From a virus: a DNA stretch of 50,792 bases. Of the stretch, positions 17,653 through 26,851 are shown piece by piece; position 1 is the stretch's first letter, and the number at the start of each line of letters is the position of its first letter. The stretch is taken from positions 1 to 50,792 of IMG/VR virus record IMGVR_UViG_3300015366_000230. One strand, written 5' to 3'. Under the pieces are notes generated by a model, which was not told the DNA's origin, searched no databases, and was given only the letters and a program-made list of their open reading frames with translations. The translations under genes and the position numbers were made by a program.

Positions 17653-17696
17653 TGGGGCGCCGATGATGCGGGGTCTTTTGAACCCCCGGCGCCCCA
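17653..17696. other. Large GC-rich stem-loop
   Basis: A 10-bp perfect inverted repeat, TGGGGCGCCG and CGGCGCCCCA, encloses a 24-base loop that itself contains GGGGT / ACCCC. It lies between the major capsid terminator and the 167-aa gene, in otherwise AT-rich DNA. It lacks a T-run next to the stem, so a simple terminator is not evident. Confidence 0.7.
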
Positions 17697-17737
17697 TAAA
17701 GAATGTTCCCAGCATCACTTGGGTTCTTATATATTAA

Positions 17738-17762
17738 CAAAAAACCACCCCGAAGGGTGGTT
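17738..17762 (-). terminator. Rho-independent terminator after major capsid gene
   Basis: An 8-bp stem AACCACCC / GGGTGGTT with a CGAA loop, followed on the minus strand by six T. It is 18 bases after the capsid stop codon and probably caps the abundant capsid message. Confidence 0.85.
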
Positions 17763-17780
17763 AAATCCTCACGCAGGATT

Positions 17781-18806
17781 TTAGTAGGCAGCCGAAATAA
17801 TCGTCATACCTTCTGGACGGATACCCCAACCAGAGGTGCTACGCATTGTGTAGAGGGTAGTAATACCACCGTCTGGCAATGGAGTAGGAATCTCTGTAGG
17901 TGCAGCCACGTCGCAAAGCATCAAAGATGTTGCAGTTGTATTTGGTGTCAATTCAGCAAATACGTTGGTGTTGATGCGTGAGTTTGCTTTAGGAATCTTG
18001 AGTTCTGGAGCAATCAAGATGATTGCATCAGTACCGCCGTAACCTTGACCGATGAGAGTATCATCAGCAGCAAAAGATACATCGTCACCACCTGCCCACT
18101 GAGCTACGGTTTCAACCAAGCCAGCAGCAGTTTCAACACCAGCACCGATACGTTGGAATTGTGTCAATGACACGATGCCGCCGTAAGAGATTTGTTGAAT
18201 AAAACGCTGTGGAGCAAGGAATACCAAGCGCAAAGGTTGACCAATTTGCAATGTAGTAGTTTTTAAGTTACCGATTGCGTTTAGCAAGAACTGAGCTAAT
18301 TGACCAGAATCCCATGTGCTGTAGCCAGTGTTACCGTTGCTGTCTGCACCTAAGTTGATGCGGGTTGCGCCAGCAGTATTGAGCAAGCCTTCGCCGTTGG
18401 CTGGGTTATAGCCGTAGAGAAGTGCATTACGCAATTGCTGAGCGATACCTTGACGAGCAGCTAAACGGAGAGCTTCTGGGAGTGCATAACCCCAAGCACC
18501 AGTAGCAGCTTCGTCGAAGTTGTCATACTGAGCGCGGGTTTGCAGACGATAAGTAGCAGTACTAATCATCGAAGGGATAACAGATGCGCTTGGCAACTGG
18601 TTAGCAGTCGATTGGTTAGCAGATACTTGAGTCGTCAACTGAACCTTTTTAGCGTAAACATAAAGGTCAGCCTCGCCTAAGCGTGGCATTGGATTCTCTG
18701 TTGCCAGAGTGGTAAACGCACCAGAAGCCAAGCTGTACTGCATAATCAGCTCAGGCATCATGAAGTGTGGATTTACTGTTACATATGAAGGTGCAAAACC
18801 TGACAT
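17781..18806 (-). CDS. Major capsid protein (341 aa)
   Basis: The gene follows scaffold and cement genes and is followed by a strong terminator, as is common for the most abundant virion protein. The sequence (TYRLQTRAQYDNFDEAATGA, LPEALRLAARQGIAQQLRNA, LYTMRSTSGWGIRPEGM) resembles the DUF2184 / HK97-fold capsid group. No N-terminal propeptide site could be fixed by eye. It starts after GAAAGGAATAG, a good ribosome site. Confidence 0.8.
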   Translation of the reverse strand: MSGFAPSYVTVNPHFMMPELIMQYSLASGAFTTLATENPMPRLGEADLYVYAKKVQLTTQVSANQSTANQLPSASVIPSMISTATYRLQTRAQYDNFDEAATGAWGYALPEALRLAARQGIAQQLRNALLYGYNPANGEGLLNTAGATRINLGADSNGNTGYSTWDSGQLAQFLLNAIGNLKTTTLQIGQPLRLVFLAPQRFIQQISYGGIVSLTQFQRIGAGVETAAGLVETVAQWAGGDDVSFAADDTLIGQGYGGTDAIILIAPELKIPKANSRINTNVFAELTPNTTATSLMLCDVAAPTEIPTPLPDGGITTLYTMRSTSGWGIRPEGMTIISAAY

Positions 18807-18820
18807 GATCTATTCCTTTC

Positions 18821-19480
18821 TTAGATTAGAACAACTGCTACAGGAGCAGCAGATGAGCCACCAACGATGGTGTTAGACCAGTTAGCATTACCAGTACCAG
18901 AATTGTAGTTAACAATTTTGTTACCAGAAGTGCTAATACGCAAGATTTTGCAAGGTACTGCAAAGTTGCTCGTTGCTGTTGTTGTTAAACGAAGGTTTGT
19001 TGTATCCCAATACACAGTTTCAGTAATGGAGCTACCAGCCAAAGCTACGATAGAAGCATCGCAAGGCAATGGAATACGAGCGCCTGAACCGAAACGGTAG
19101 AAGTTTACAGACATGCCGGGAGAATACAACGGCGCTGTGCTTTGTGGGGTTGTGATACCTTGAAAAGCTTGGTTAAACACGGCAATACCAGTTGGAGCAG
19201 CACCAGTAGATGCTTGAATAATGGTAGAACCTAATGTGTCAGTACCGGGTTGTGTATCGCCAGAGTAAACGCCTGATTGTGCTGTTGGAATTGTTTCAGC
19301 AATTGGAACTCCACCCCATAAAGGAGAAGTAGCAGAAGTTGAAAGAACACCGCCAGCCAACCAGAATTTAACTGCTGGATCGTCGAGTGCATCACCTTGA
19401 GTAAAACCAGCGGAGTTGACATTAAATAAGCCAGCAGCGTTGGTTGTTACCATTGGTTGTAGAGAAATTTGTGCGGTCAT
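18821..19480 (-). CDS. Head decoration / structural cement protein (219 aa)
   Basis: A Ser/Thr/Gly-rich protein with very few charged residues, immediately upstream of the capsid gene. The segments DDPAVKFWLAGGVLSTSATS and GMSVNFYRFGSGARIPLPCD suit the cement-type proteins that bind the outer capsid in phages with DUF2184 capsids. The role is inferred from position and composition. Confidence 0.6.
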   Translation of the reverse strand: MTAQISLQPMVTTNAAGLFNVNSAGFTQGDALDDPAVKFWLAGGVLSTSATSPLWGGVPIAETIPTAQSGVYSGDTQPGTDTLGSTIIQASTGAAPTGIAVFNQAFQGITTPQSTAPLYSPGMSVNFYRFGSGARIPLPCDASIVALAGSSITETVYWDTTNLRLTTTATSNFAVPCKILRISTSGNKIVNYNSGTGNANWSNTIVGGSSAAPVAVVLI

Positions 19481-19490
19481 GGCTTATTCC

Positions 19491-20330
19491 TTATCGCTTA
19501 ACATTTTCAGTATTAAACTTCACGACCCGATGAGTTGGGAGCTTGAAGTCACCTAACCATGCTTCCATATCACCACGGTATTCAGTGATGGTACGACCAG
19601 CTTGGTCTTTCTTGTGCAACGCGATCAATTGACCTTTTGCGATTGCGCCAGTTCCACGGGAAGCAGCCAAAGCGTCAGCGTAAACACGTTTTTCAACAAG
19701 AGCCAACATTGCGTTGTCTTTAATTGAATTTACGTTAATACTCTTCATTTCATCGCTATGAGCTTGCAAACCGCGCACCATACGCTTACGATAAGCCATT
19801 AAAGTTTCGCCTTGCAATGGGCGTGATGCAGATTTACCAAAAGCAGAATAAACAGAATCAGCTTTAGCTTGTGCATCGCACATAGCAGCTTCTTCGTCAT
19901 CTTTTTTAGCAGCTTCTTCATCGTCATCTTTACGGTCATCTTCTTCATCGTCGTCTTTTTTGAACTCCATGTGACCCGGATGTTCAACTTCGCCTTCGTC
20001 GTCTGGCTTAATTTCACCAGCTTTGCCGTGCTCTTTAGGATCAGATCCTTCTGCGTCTTTTTTAGCTTTACGCATCATGAATTTTTTAGCTTTGGCTTCA
20101 GACTCATCGTCATCTTTCTTAGCTTCTTCTTCTTCGTCGTCGTCGCATGCTTCCATGTCGTCATCTTTTTTCGCTTTAGCTTTTTTATCAGCCGCAGTTA
20201 CTAGTGGTGGCGCAGGAAGGTTTTTTTCCATTTCATCTAAACGGGACATTGTTTTGCCCAGTAAAGACATAATGGCATCTAATTTATCGCCTTGGGCATC
20301 TGCCTTTGGCTCAATCTTATTTTCAGTCAT
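19491..20330 (-). CDS. Scaffold-type protein (279 aa)
   Basis: The start was set at the ATG at 20330 (MTENKIEPKADAQGDKLDAI): it overlaps the upstream TGA and is preceded by GAGGTG. The N-terminal ~40 residues form a coiled coil, followed by ~110 residues of almost only Asp, Glu and Lys (KKDDDMEACDDDEEEEAKKD). The C-terminal part is helical (RPLQGETLMAYRKRMVRGLQ). Charged, helical proteins between protease and capsid genes act as scaffolds. The same C-terminal pattern is seen in phage proteins of unknown function, so scaffold is an inference. Confidence 0.65.
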   Translation of the reverse strand: MTENKIEPKADAQGDKLDAIMSLLGKTMSRLDEMEKNLPAPPLVTAADKKAKAKKDDDMEACDDDEEEEAKKDDDESEAKAKKFMMRKAKKDAEGSDPKEHGKAGEIKPDDEGEVEHPGHMEFKKDDDEEDDRKDDDEEAAKKDDEEAAMCDAQAKADSVYSAFGKSASRPLQGETLMAYRKRMVRGLQAHSDEMKSINVNSIKDNAMLALVEKRVYADALAASRGTGAIAKGQLIALHKKDQAGRTITEYRGDMEAWLGDFKLPTHRVVKFNTENVKR

Positions 20331-22140
20331 TTTCAGACACCTCATTGTTAGTTAATAAAACTCCAGCGGCGTCGCCGCCTTTGTCCCATACTCCCTTTGA
20401 ACCCCTAGCTTTCGTAACGATTGCTATGTGATCCAGCAGGAATGGCACACCCTCAATCAAGAGTGGCTCGCCATTCTCGGTTGTAAGTGTAATGTTACCA
20501 GCAGTATTATCAAATACAACTGCTGGGGAAGTTGATACCTCACCTTCCAAAATTTCTTTAATTGCATCTTGGTCATAGATTTTTGCAATACCCCAGACTT
20601 CATCACCTTTAATGTAAGGTAGCAAAACGGAACCAACGGCACGGTTTTTAAATTCTTCTGTTGTTAATACTTGAGTTTCAGGGTGATCCATAATCACCAT
20701 TAAGCCATTACAGCGTTGTAAAAACTCGTTGTTTAAGTACAAAGATGGATCGCGCCAAACGTGTTCACCAATGCTTGAACGGAATGCCAAACCTGTACCT
20801 GTAATGCGAATTGCTAACAAAGCAATATTGGCATACATCTGTGGGCTGGCTAATAAATCTTCAGAAATCAGTTTAGCTACGTCAGTTTCGGTTTTAGCCA
20901 TAGCAATTTTGAACGCATTTTCTAAGCCCGGGTGAAGTGGCATCGGAGGCACCGTTGGACTACACCAATCGGAACCCGAAGATTCGTAGTTAAGCTTTAC
21001 TTCTTCTTTTACAAAGTTGTGAGCAACGTAATAGCAAAATTGTCCATCATCATAAAGAACTTCTAAATCGCCTTTATAATCGATGCCCGTTTCTTCTTTA
21101 CATTCACGGCGAGCGCATTCTTCAAGGGTTTCATCGCCTTTTTGATGTCCGCCGGGGATACACCAAGTACCGGGATAATCCCCACCACCCATACCTCTGC
21201 GAATCATTAAAACTTCTTCGTTAGGAGTGATAAACATAATTCCCGCAGCTCTACCTTGAGCGCCACCCATATTATCTTCAGGCTTTACTTCTTTTGGTGG
21301 TTCTGGTACTAATGCTGCGTTTTGTTCAATTGGCTCGTTTTCGGCATCTGGTACGCAATTCGGTACGCTTTTTCCGTCTTTTTCTTTCATACCATATTGG
21401 GTATAACCTTCCCAACATGGATCATCATCTGGAATAGCTTGTGCATATTCAATTAATGCGTCGCACATTTCTTCTAAATGGCTTTGCGCTTCATCAGCAT
21501 CGCATTTCCATTTTCGCAATGACTTATTGATTCTTGAATCAGGATCGTGAGCCGTCTTTTCAGAAGTAAGTTTGGCTTTCATGCCCTTCATTCGAGCGCA
21601 AAATGATTCTTTTCTTGACCCACCTTTAGGCTGAGGGGCTTTTAAATGCGCGCCATGTTCTTTGTTGTAAGATTCACGACCTTTTTCATTTAAACCACCA
21701 TTTTTGTTTTTGCCTTCTTTGGTCTGCCAAGCTTCAGAATCTTCAACACCAAAACGCGGTACGACTTCCTCATCGCAATCGTCGTCTTGTTTCATGGATT
21801 TGACATGTTGAGCAACTTGATAAAGTTTTTCGCCAATGTCTTTAATTTGCAATTTGCGTAGTTCGTGGCTTAATTCGCCTTTGCGAACCATGATATTGCT
21901 ATCAGTTTCAAACTCTGTTGGAGCTAAAAGTACAGGTGCAGATACCAAAGAATCTTCTTTTAAGGCTTTTACTTCCATTTCTTTTAATAAAAGTTCATTA
22001 AGCCACTCAAGATTTTCAGCTTCGCTGTCATCTTTGTGTTTTACAAATTTTTCGCCAACAGATTGTGGAATACCAATATTAGAATGCCCTGCGGCAGCAG
22101 CGTACATCGCTTTTCTTTGGTTTTCCGACTTAAATGGCAT
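20323..22140 (-). CDS. Head maturation protein: DUF6321-Nudix-DUF2213 protease-like fusion (605 aa)
   Basis: Several parts are visible. The N-terminus MPFKSENQRKAMYAAAAG is a motif seen in phage head proteins. About residues 139-205 read GGLNEKGRESYNKEHGAHLK...PKGGSRKESFCARM, the DUF6321 pattern. About 295-385 is a Nudix hydrolase domain with a complete Nudix box at 331-353 (GX5EX7REXXEEXG; RECKEETG). About 445-590 resembles DUF2213 (RDPSLYLNNEFLQRCNGLMV, EGEVSTSPAVVF), a phage family placed beside scaffolds and thought to include prohead proteases. The gene lies between Mu F-like protein and scaffold, the usual protease position. Nudix substrate is unknown. Confidence 0.75.
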   Translation of the reverse strand: MPFKSENQRKAMYAAAAGHSNIGIPQSVGEKFVKHKDDSEAENLEWLNELLLKEMEVKALKEDSLVSAPVLLAPTEFETDSNIMVRKGELSHELRKLQIKDIGEKLYQVAQHVKSMKQDDDCDEEVVPRFGVEDSEAWQTKEGKNKNGGLNEKGRESYNKEHGAHLKAPQPKGGSRKESFCARMKGMKAKLTSEKTAHDPDSRINKSLRKWKCDADEAQSHLEEMCDALIEYAQAIPDDDPCWEGYTQYGMKEKDGKSVPNCVPDAENEPIEQNAALVPEPPKEVKPEDNMGGAQGRAAGIMFITPNEEVLMIRRGMGGGDYPGTWCIPGGHQKGDETLEECARRECKEETGIDYKGDLEVLYDDGQFCYYVAHNFVKEEVKLNYESSGSDWCSPTVPPMPLHPGLENAFKIAMAKTETDVAKLISEDLLASPQMYANIALLAIRITGTGLAFRSSIGEHVWRDPSLYLNNEFLQRCNGLMVIMDHPETQVLTTEEFKNRAVGSVLLPYIKGDEVWGIAKIYDQDAIKEILEGEVSTSPAVVFDNTAGNITLTTENGEPLLIEGVPFLLDHIAIVTKARGSKGVWDKGGDAAGVLLTNNEVSEND

Positions 22141-22151
22141 AGGTTAAAACC

Positions 22152-22952
22152 CTAATAAATTTTCTTGGATTGTAACGCTTCTTTACCTTTTTGGGTAATC
22201 ATTTCGTCGGGTAGTTGACTCACCCGGTATAAATACTTATACCTACACCGGCAATAAACCTCTTCGCCGGGCGCGACTACATCTGTAGTATAGCCATTTT
22301 TTGACTTTACGTAACCTTCTTTTTGTGCCCAACTATTGTGTATCAAAAATATTTTTTCGTCTAATTCTCGATGATCTTCACGATAATTGTAATTTGATTG
22401 GCGCCAATTACTATGCCATTGCGCTGCGATAGCTCCGTTATCTACAGCTACAATTTCATTAATGTTATTAATTAATTTGTGGGTTTGGTCAATAATAACG
22501 CGGCGTTCTTTAAAAGGTAGCAGTCCCAAAGACTTTTTAACTTGCTTCTTTTCTTCTCTTTTATCAACAGTATCGCTACCGCCAAGGGGGATCGAAGTCG
22601 CCCAACCAGAAAAACGACGTAGCATACTGCTAATCGTTTCTTCGCGGTTGTATTTAATTAAATTAACTGAAGCTAGAATGCGGCGATCCAATTCAGCGCG
22701 CATTTTTGGCTTTAATCGGTCTACAGTAAATCTTGTTACATCTTTATTGACTAATCCGCCCTTAGTTACTAAACGATCAAAAGCGCCCTTTAAAGCACGT
22801 TCAAGCTCGTTTTGGAGCTTTTGTGGTGTAATTAATGATTTTACAGCCGTTTTTCTAAGCTCTTTTACCCAATAATCGAGTCTATCTTGGCTATCGAAGC
22901 CATAAATAATAAACTCATTAATGGCGGCTGTGAGGCACTCATAGAATGTCAT
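22152..22952 (-). CDS. Mu F-like minor head / head morphogenesis protein (266 aa)
   Basis: The C-terminal half shows the Mu gpF / SPP1 gp7 pattern: QWHSNWRQSNYNYREDHREL, DEKIFLIHNSW and then VAPGEEVYCRCRY, where the His and CxC residues are thought to bind metal. The N-terminal half is helical. It follows the portal gene, as in Mu and SPP1. Proteins of this family are injected or structural minor head proteins needed for head assembly. Confidence 0.8.
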   Translation of the reverse strand: MTFYECLTAAINEFIIYGFDSQDRLDYWVKELRKTAVKSLITPQKLQNELERALKGAFDRLVTKGGLVNKDVTRFTVDRLKPKMRAELDRRILASVNLIKYNREETISSMLRRFSGWATSIPLGGSDTVDKREEKKQVKKSLGLLPFKERRVIIDQTHKLINNINEIVAVDNGAIAAQWHSNWRQSNYNYREDHRELDEKIFLIHNSWAQKEGYVKSKNGYTTDVVAPGEEVYCRCRYKYLYRVSQLPDEMITQKGKEALQSKKIY

Positions 22953-22962
22953 TGCTTTTTCT

Positions 22963-24369
22963 TTAAGCTAATTTAGGTAAATTAGGTTGTTCTTGAATTG
23001 GAATTTCATACTCTGCAATATCTTCCATATCCAATTGCATATTAGATTTAAACATTTCCGGCATTTCAGACAAATTGTCTTGCGCCCACTGAATCAATAC
23101 AGCTCTGTTTTCTGGACTTACCACTGGCAACAGAGTGCGAAGCATTTCGTTAATGCCTTTGAGTTTTACTTCTTCTGTTTTAACCAGTTCGCTTGGGGTT
23201 TCCTCAATCATAGAGTCCCAAGTTGGGGTAAACGCATCTTTCCACTCGTAAAAGGCTTGTTCGTAAGTTTTGTTGCTGTACATCTCAGGATATTTATTCT
23301 GAACAGCTTCAAAAAACTGTTTATTCCATGCGCGGTGCATTACGATTTTGTCAAAAAAGGTAAACAGGAAGCGCATATCGTTACGCAAACCAGTAACGTA
23401 CTGAGCAATAGCGATAGCATCTTGAGAGCCTTCTGCAAAGCTGTTTGCCAAAGCCTCATCTTTTAACAAGATAGCTGGCACGTCCGTAGCTGCCGCGATG
23501 TTGGCGATGATGTTGTCGCGCGCGGTAGTCATGGCAGTGTCGGTGTTATTCAAGTCGATAGACTCAATATTTTCATCAATATCAATCGACAACACGTTGC
23601 CGGTAGTGCCTTGTTGCAAGTAGCTACGCTTGATGCCCGCCGCTGTTTGCATCAAGCGATTAACGATTGAGCCAGATTGCTTTTGCTTAATTACCAGCAG
23701 ACCCGCTTTGAAAGTGACCAAATCGTCAGTGACCATAGACTGAACGAATGATTTCAAAGGATACAGGGCTCGCTGGAATACCGAACGACCTGTGAAACCG
23801 AAACCGGATGGCTGGTAAGCTAAGTAAATCGGCGTATTGTTATACACAATACAGCTACGACTTGGATGATAAGGTTGACCCGCAGCCGTTATAAAAGGTA
23901 ACGGCTTTTGAAAGTCTGGCGCATTCGGGTTTTGGTTGGTGACAGTTGAGCCAGCAAGGTTTAACGGGTCAAGTTTGTTAAAGTAAATATTTAAATCAGG
24001 CAATTTCCAAGGATCAATTTCTTGGTCAGTCGGAATACCTTCGGCGCCATACACAACGGCAGCCACACCATATACACGTTTTAAAAAAGTAACATCGCGA
24101 ATAATGTTGGTAGCGTCAAGCCTATCCCATTCTTCTTGAAATGCTTTAATCAACATTTCCTTTGGGTGACAATCCATCGCAATTAAGCGTGGCTTTGCTA
24201 ACGCTAAAACAATTGGCTTTTCAATAATCTTAGGGGCTAACGGGTGAAACTCAAAGATGGCTTTGCAAGTTTGATAACCAACAGGGCTACCCGGCTCAAT
24301 CGCTTCTGACTGTAAAAAATCCATCAATGGGGATGGTAAGCCTGTATTGGATACGGTGACGTCAGCCAT
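22963..24369 (-). CDS. Portal protein, DUF1073-like (468 aa)
   Basis: It lies directly after the large terminase. The sequence has typical portal features of the DUF1073 / anti-CBASS-unrelated phage portal group: GYQTCKAIFEFHPLAPKIIE at the N-terminus, GRSVFQRALYPLKSFVQSM, NTDTAMTTARDNIIANIAAA and DVPAILLKDEALANSFAEGS. Length suits the family. The portal ring is the DNA gate of the head. Confidence 0.85.
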   Translation of the reverse strand: MADVTVSNTGLPSPLMDFLQSEAIEPGSPVGYQTCKAIFEFHPLAPKIIEKPIVLALAKPRLIAMDCHPKEMLIKAFQEEWDRLDATNIIRDVTFLKRVYGVAAVVYGAEGIPTDQEIDPWKLPDLNIYFNKLDPLNLAGSTVTNQNPNAPDFQKPLPFITAAGQPYHPSRSCIVYNNTPIYLAYQPSGFGFTGRSVFQRALYPLKSFVQSMVTDDLVTFKAGLLVIKQKQSGSIVNRLMQTAAGIKRSYLQQGTTGNVLSIDIDENIESIDLNNTDTAMTTARDNIIANIAAATDVPAILLKDEALANSFAEGSQDAIAIAQYVTGLRNDMRFLFTFFDKIVMHRAWNKQFFEAVQNKYPEMYSNKTYEQAFYEWKDAFTPTWDSMIEETPSELVKTEEVKLKGINEMLRTLLPVVSPENRAVLIQWAQDNLSEMPEMFKSNMQLDMEDIAEYEIPIQEQPNLPKLA

Positions 24370-24404
24370 AAATTAATCCTATAAATAGATTGCCCATCAT
24401 ACCA

Positions 24405-25691
24405 TTAGAATCCGAGCTTATTGCCTAATCCTAGCGCAATTCCATAGACTGTGCAATCTAATAAATCGTCCGCGCGCTTGTGGGCATCGGGATCACCTAG
24501 TCTAAACGCAGATAGCTGAGTAATCAAGTGATTGCGTGTAGCGCCCTTAAAACCGACGGTTTTATTGAACGCATATTCGCTAATTTTCATTTGTTCTTGG
24601 TGAACGTACCCTGATACGTTGACCACTCTTTCATCTTTGCCTAATTGTGTCATTTTGCTATCAATGGCGCGCATATTCCAACCACGGTTTTCAGCTTGCT
24701 GCAATAAAATAGAACCAGTAGCCGTATCTTCAGTGAATATTCCCACCGATCCATAGACTGCTTTGGTTTGAATGGCTAATTCTTCTAGTCGGCGGTAAAT
24801 GCTGGGAATCCAATGCTCTAATAACCCACCATCGATTTGAACCACGTCCCAATCGAGGACGGTTAGCGGTATGCCAAACTCATTTAACGCAAAAAAGACC
24901 ACTGCAGTTCCATCGTGTTGTTTGCCGCCTTTTACCGCCGTATCCATTACCGCGAACACCGCGTCAGATCTTTCGGGGTAGGGGACGGGCAATCCGTCAA
25001 TGAGCATCTTGTCGATCGACAGGATGGCAACGCTAGACCAATCGACAAACTCGGCAAGATACTCTTGCTGGAACACTTGCGGGTGGTTGCGCTGGCGTTC
25101 GCGTTCTAATTCATCTAACGGGACATACGGGTTTGTACTGGTAGGCGCATGAAACGGCACAAAACCCAGTTCGGGATCGTTACTTGCTGCCCAAAAGAAA
25201 TTGCTAGCATCTACGCCGTTCGGCGTAGAAAATACCCATCCAATACCTTTGGTTGTCAGCATGGTTGGCTTGATGGACTTGAACCAGAGTTCATCTAACA
25301 TTTGCGGGCTTTTGGTAAACGCCGCTTCGTCAATCAGCACCAAGTCGTACTCGCGCCCGCGCCCTGCTAGCGGGTTGTCATTTAGCGCCCAGAAGTCAAT
25401 CTTGCCGCCACCCATAATCTTGATGGTACCGTCGTTGCGGTTGGCGGACTTGACCACGGGATCTAACATGTCGCGCAAATTACTCCACGGTTCGGACAAC
25501 TGCTTATACTCGGGGGTAAACAATCCGACTGACAGCCCATTGCAAGCGCCCTTAGCCGCAAGCCATTCCATCATGCGTGTTTTACCCCAGCGTCGTCCGC
25601 AGCGTACAACATTCAATCTTTTTTGTTGTAAAAACAGGGCTTCTTGCCCTGAATGTAACACTGGTAACTTGACTCTTCGGACGTCAGCCAT
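24405..25691 (-). CDS. terL: Terminase large subunit (428 aa)
   Basis: The ATPase domain has Walker A GRRWGKT at residues 32-38 and Walker B YDLVLIDEAAF ending at D121/E122. The C-terminal nuclease domain shows the expected acidic residues in AVMDTAVKGGKQHDGTAVV and IFTEDTATGS. The enzyme packages DNA into the prohead through the portal and cuts the concatemer. It follows the small subunit by six bases. Headful packaging would fit the circular map, but the type cannot be told from this sequence by eye. Confidence 0.93.
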   Translation of the reverse strand: MADVRRVKLPVLHSGQEALFLQQKRLNVVRCGRRWGKTRMMEWLAAKGACNGLSVGLFTPEYKQLSEPWSNLRDMLDPVVKSANRNDGTIKIMGGGKIDFWALNDNPLAGRGREYDLVLIDEAAFTKSPQMLDELWFKSIKPTMLTTKGIGWVFSTPNGVDASNFFWAASNDPELGFVPFHAPTSTNPYVPLDELERERQRNHPQVFQQEYLAEFVDWSSVAILSIDKMLIDGLPVPYPERSDAVFAVMDTAVKGGKQHDGTAVVFFALNEFGIPLTVLDWDVVQIDGGLLEHWIPSIYRRLEELAIQTKAVYGSVGIFTEDTATGSILLQQAENRGWNMRAIDSKMTQLGKDERVVNVSGYVHQEQMKISEYAFNKTVGFKGATRNHLITQLSAFRLGDPDAHKRADDLLDCTVYGIALGLGNKLGF

Positions 25692-25697
25692 TAGCTG

Positions 25698-26099
25698 TTA
25701 GCTTTCAATTTTTGGATCGGGCAATGAGTTCTCAACAATAATGCGTAGTTCGTTAGTGCCGTCAGCTTCTGGCTTGGCAGGTTTCCAGCCATGTAAGTGA
25801 GTAAGCACTGTCGTTGCCGCTTTTGTATCACCATTTAAAGCATTACGCATAAGCGATCCGCTGACATCGGAATGGTTTTTGGCACGTCCATAGACAACGG
25901 CTTCAGCCGCTTTTTGGTCAAATTGGCAAAGACGATTGAAATCTACGGGCAAAAAGCCGGCGGCGATAGCAAGGGCGTCACCGGATAGTCCACGATAAGC
26001 TGCATCGTAAATATTGGCGATCTCTTCTTCGGTGGCGACAATTTTGTCTGTTTTATGGTCAATAGAGAAAAATAGCGGATCGGGTGTAAAGCGTTCCAT
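25698..26099 (-). CDS. terS: Terminase small subunit (133 aa)
   Basis: A helical 133-residue protein with a helix-turn-helix-like N-terminus (EEEIANIYDAAYRGLSGDAL, AIAAGFLPVDFNRLCQFDQK) and a central oligomerisation region with VYGRAKNHSDVSGSLMRNAL. This pattern and its place immediately before terL identify it. It recognises phage DNA for packaging. The start has a strong ribosome site, AGGAGAAAC. It is the first gene of the leftward virion operon. Confidence 0.85.
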   Translation of the reverse strand: MERFTPDPLFFSIDHKTDKIVATEEEIANIYDAAYRGLSGDALAIAAGFLPVDFNRLCQFDQKAAEAVVYGRAKNHSDVSGSLMRNALNGDTKAATTVLTHLHGWKPAKPEADGTNELRIIVENSLPDPKIES

Positions 26100-26145
26100 A
26101 GTTTCTCCTAAATATTGACAGATGAGCCGATATTAGCACAAACCC

Positions 26146-26177
26146 TTAAATATGCAAACTATTAGGGTTTACCCTAT
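26146..26177. repeat. Island-flanking repeat, left copy
   Basis: TTAAATATGC (26146-26155) followed by TTAGGGTTTACCCTAT (26162-26177). The same two words occur in the same order and orientation at 30058-30110, on the other side of the plus-strand island. Confidence 0.65.
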
Positions 26178-26190
26178 AGTTTAAAACTAT
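26176..26190. promoter_or_regulatory. Dyad ATAGTTT-A-AAACTAT
   Basis: A perfect 7-base inverted repeat with a one-base centre, about 80 bases upstream of the small terminase start. It could be an operator for the late operon. No regulator in the window is known to bind it. Confidence 0.45.
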
Positions 26191-26223
26191 GGGCTTTTAG
26201 CTTGGGGCTGTTTGACATAATAT

Positions 26224-26239
26224 GTTAGTACATACTAAC
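26224..26239. promoter_or_regulatory. Dyad GTTAGTA-CA-TACTAAC
   Basis: A perfect 7-base inverted repeat with a two-base centre, about 125 bases upstream of the small terminase start. A TTGACA box (26210-26215) lies just before it on the plus strand, so it may sit in a promoter. Confidence 0.45.
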
Positions 26240-26414
26240 TTAGTTTTATTTTTTAAAAATTTTTGTAGCCGATTTGCAAAAGACTTTTTTGCATAAATCC
26301 TAGATTAAAAACCCGATTCTTTGTGCTCACCTAAAGTAATGACCCCCTTTTTCGATTTTATATGGCAAAAATCCGCGCCTTATAAACAAAGGGCGGGCGG
26401 GCGATATCGCCTTG

Positions 26415-26725
26415 AAAGCCCCTAGTTATAAGCCCCCAGCCCCTCGCTGATAGCTTTTAGCTGACGGCTTGCGTATAACGTACATTATGTCAATCAATAA
26501 TAGGTTAAATTGTCATTGGAAAACTATTAGCTTAGGTCTATTAGCTAGGGGCTAACGGCTTGAAATTTAAGCCGGAGCGAGGCGGGGACAAAATTTACCT
26601 ATTAGCCCCTAGCCCCTAGCTGATAGCTCTAATATTAGCCCCTAGCTCCTAGCTCCCAGCTGATAGCTTTGCTATTTATCAGCTTGATCGAGCTATTTTT
26701 CAGCTATTAGCTAGCAGCTCAAAAT
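26415..26725. repeat. Cluster of AGCCCCTAGC / AGCTGATAGC short repeats
   Basis: Many imperfect copies of the words TAGCCCCTAGC, TAGCTCCTAGC and AGCTGATAGC occur here in direct orientation, with one inverted copy (TAGCTAGGGGCTAACGGCTT). The word AGCTATCAGC, the reverse complement of the last unit, is also found at 28844-28853. The array could fold into alternative hairpins around AGCT. Confidence 0.7.
26498..26516 (-). promoter_or_regulatory. 19-base motif, inverted copy
   Basis: Reads ATGACAATTTAACCTATTA on the minus strand, 18 of 19 identical to the copy at 27057-27075. Its inverse orientation argues that the motif is a binding site or promoter element and not part of a duplicated gene start. 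Confidence 0.5.
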
Positions 26726-26851
26726 CACGGATTTTTGCATGGTTTAAAAAATTGTCATTTGGGCAAATTGTCACGCACGAAAAATTGCTCGCCATAAAAA
26801 TATATAAAAACCCTATATATACATTCAGTAAAATTAAAAATTTAAGATAGT

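Noticed and set aside
19869-20204. A 111-aa Phe/Val-rich plus-strand frame opposite the scaffold gene
   Set aside because: It is the reverse of Asp/Glu/Lys codons of the scaffold and has no independent support.
26415-26725. CRISPR array
   Set aside because: Repeats are short, imperfect and irregularly spaced, without unique spacers of constant length and without cas genes.
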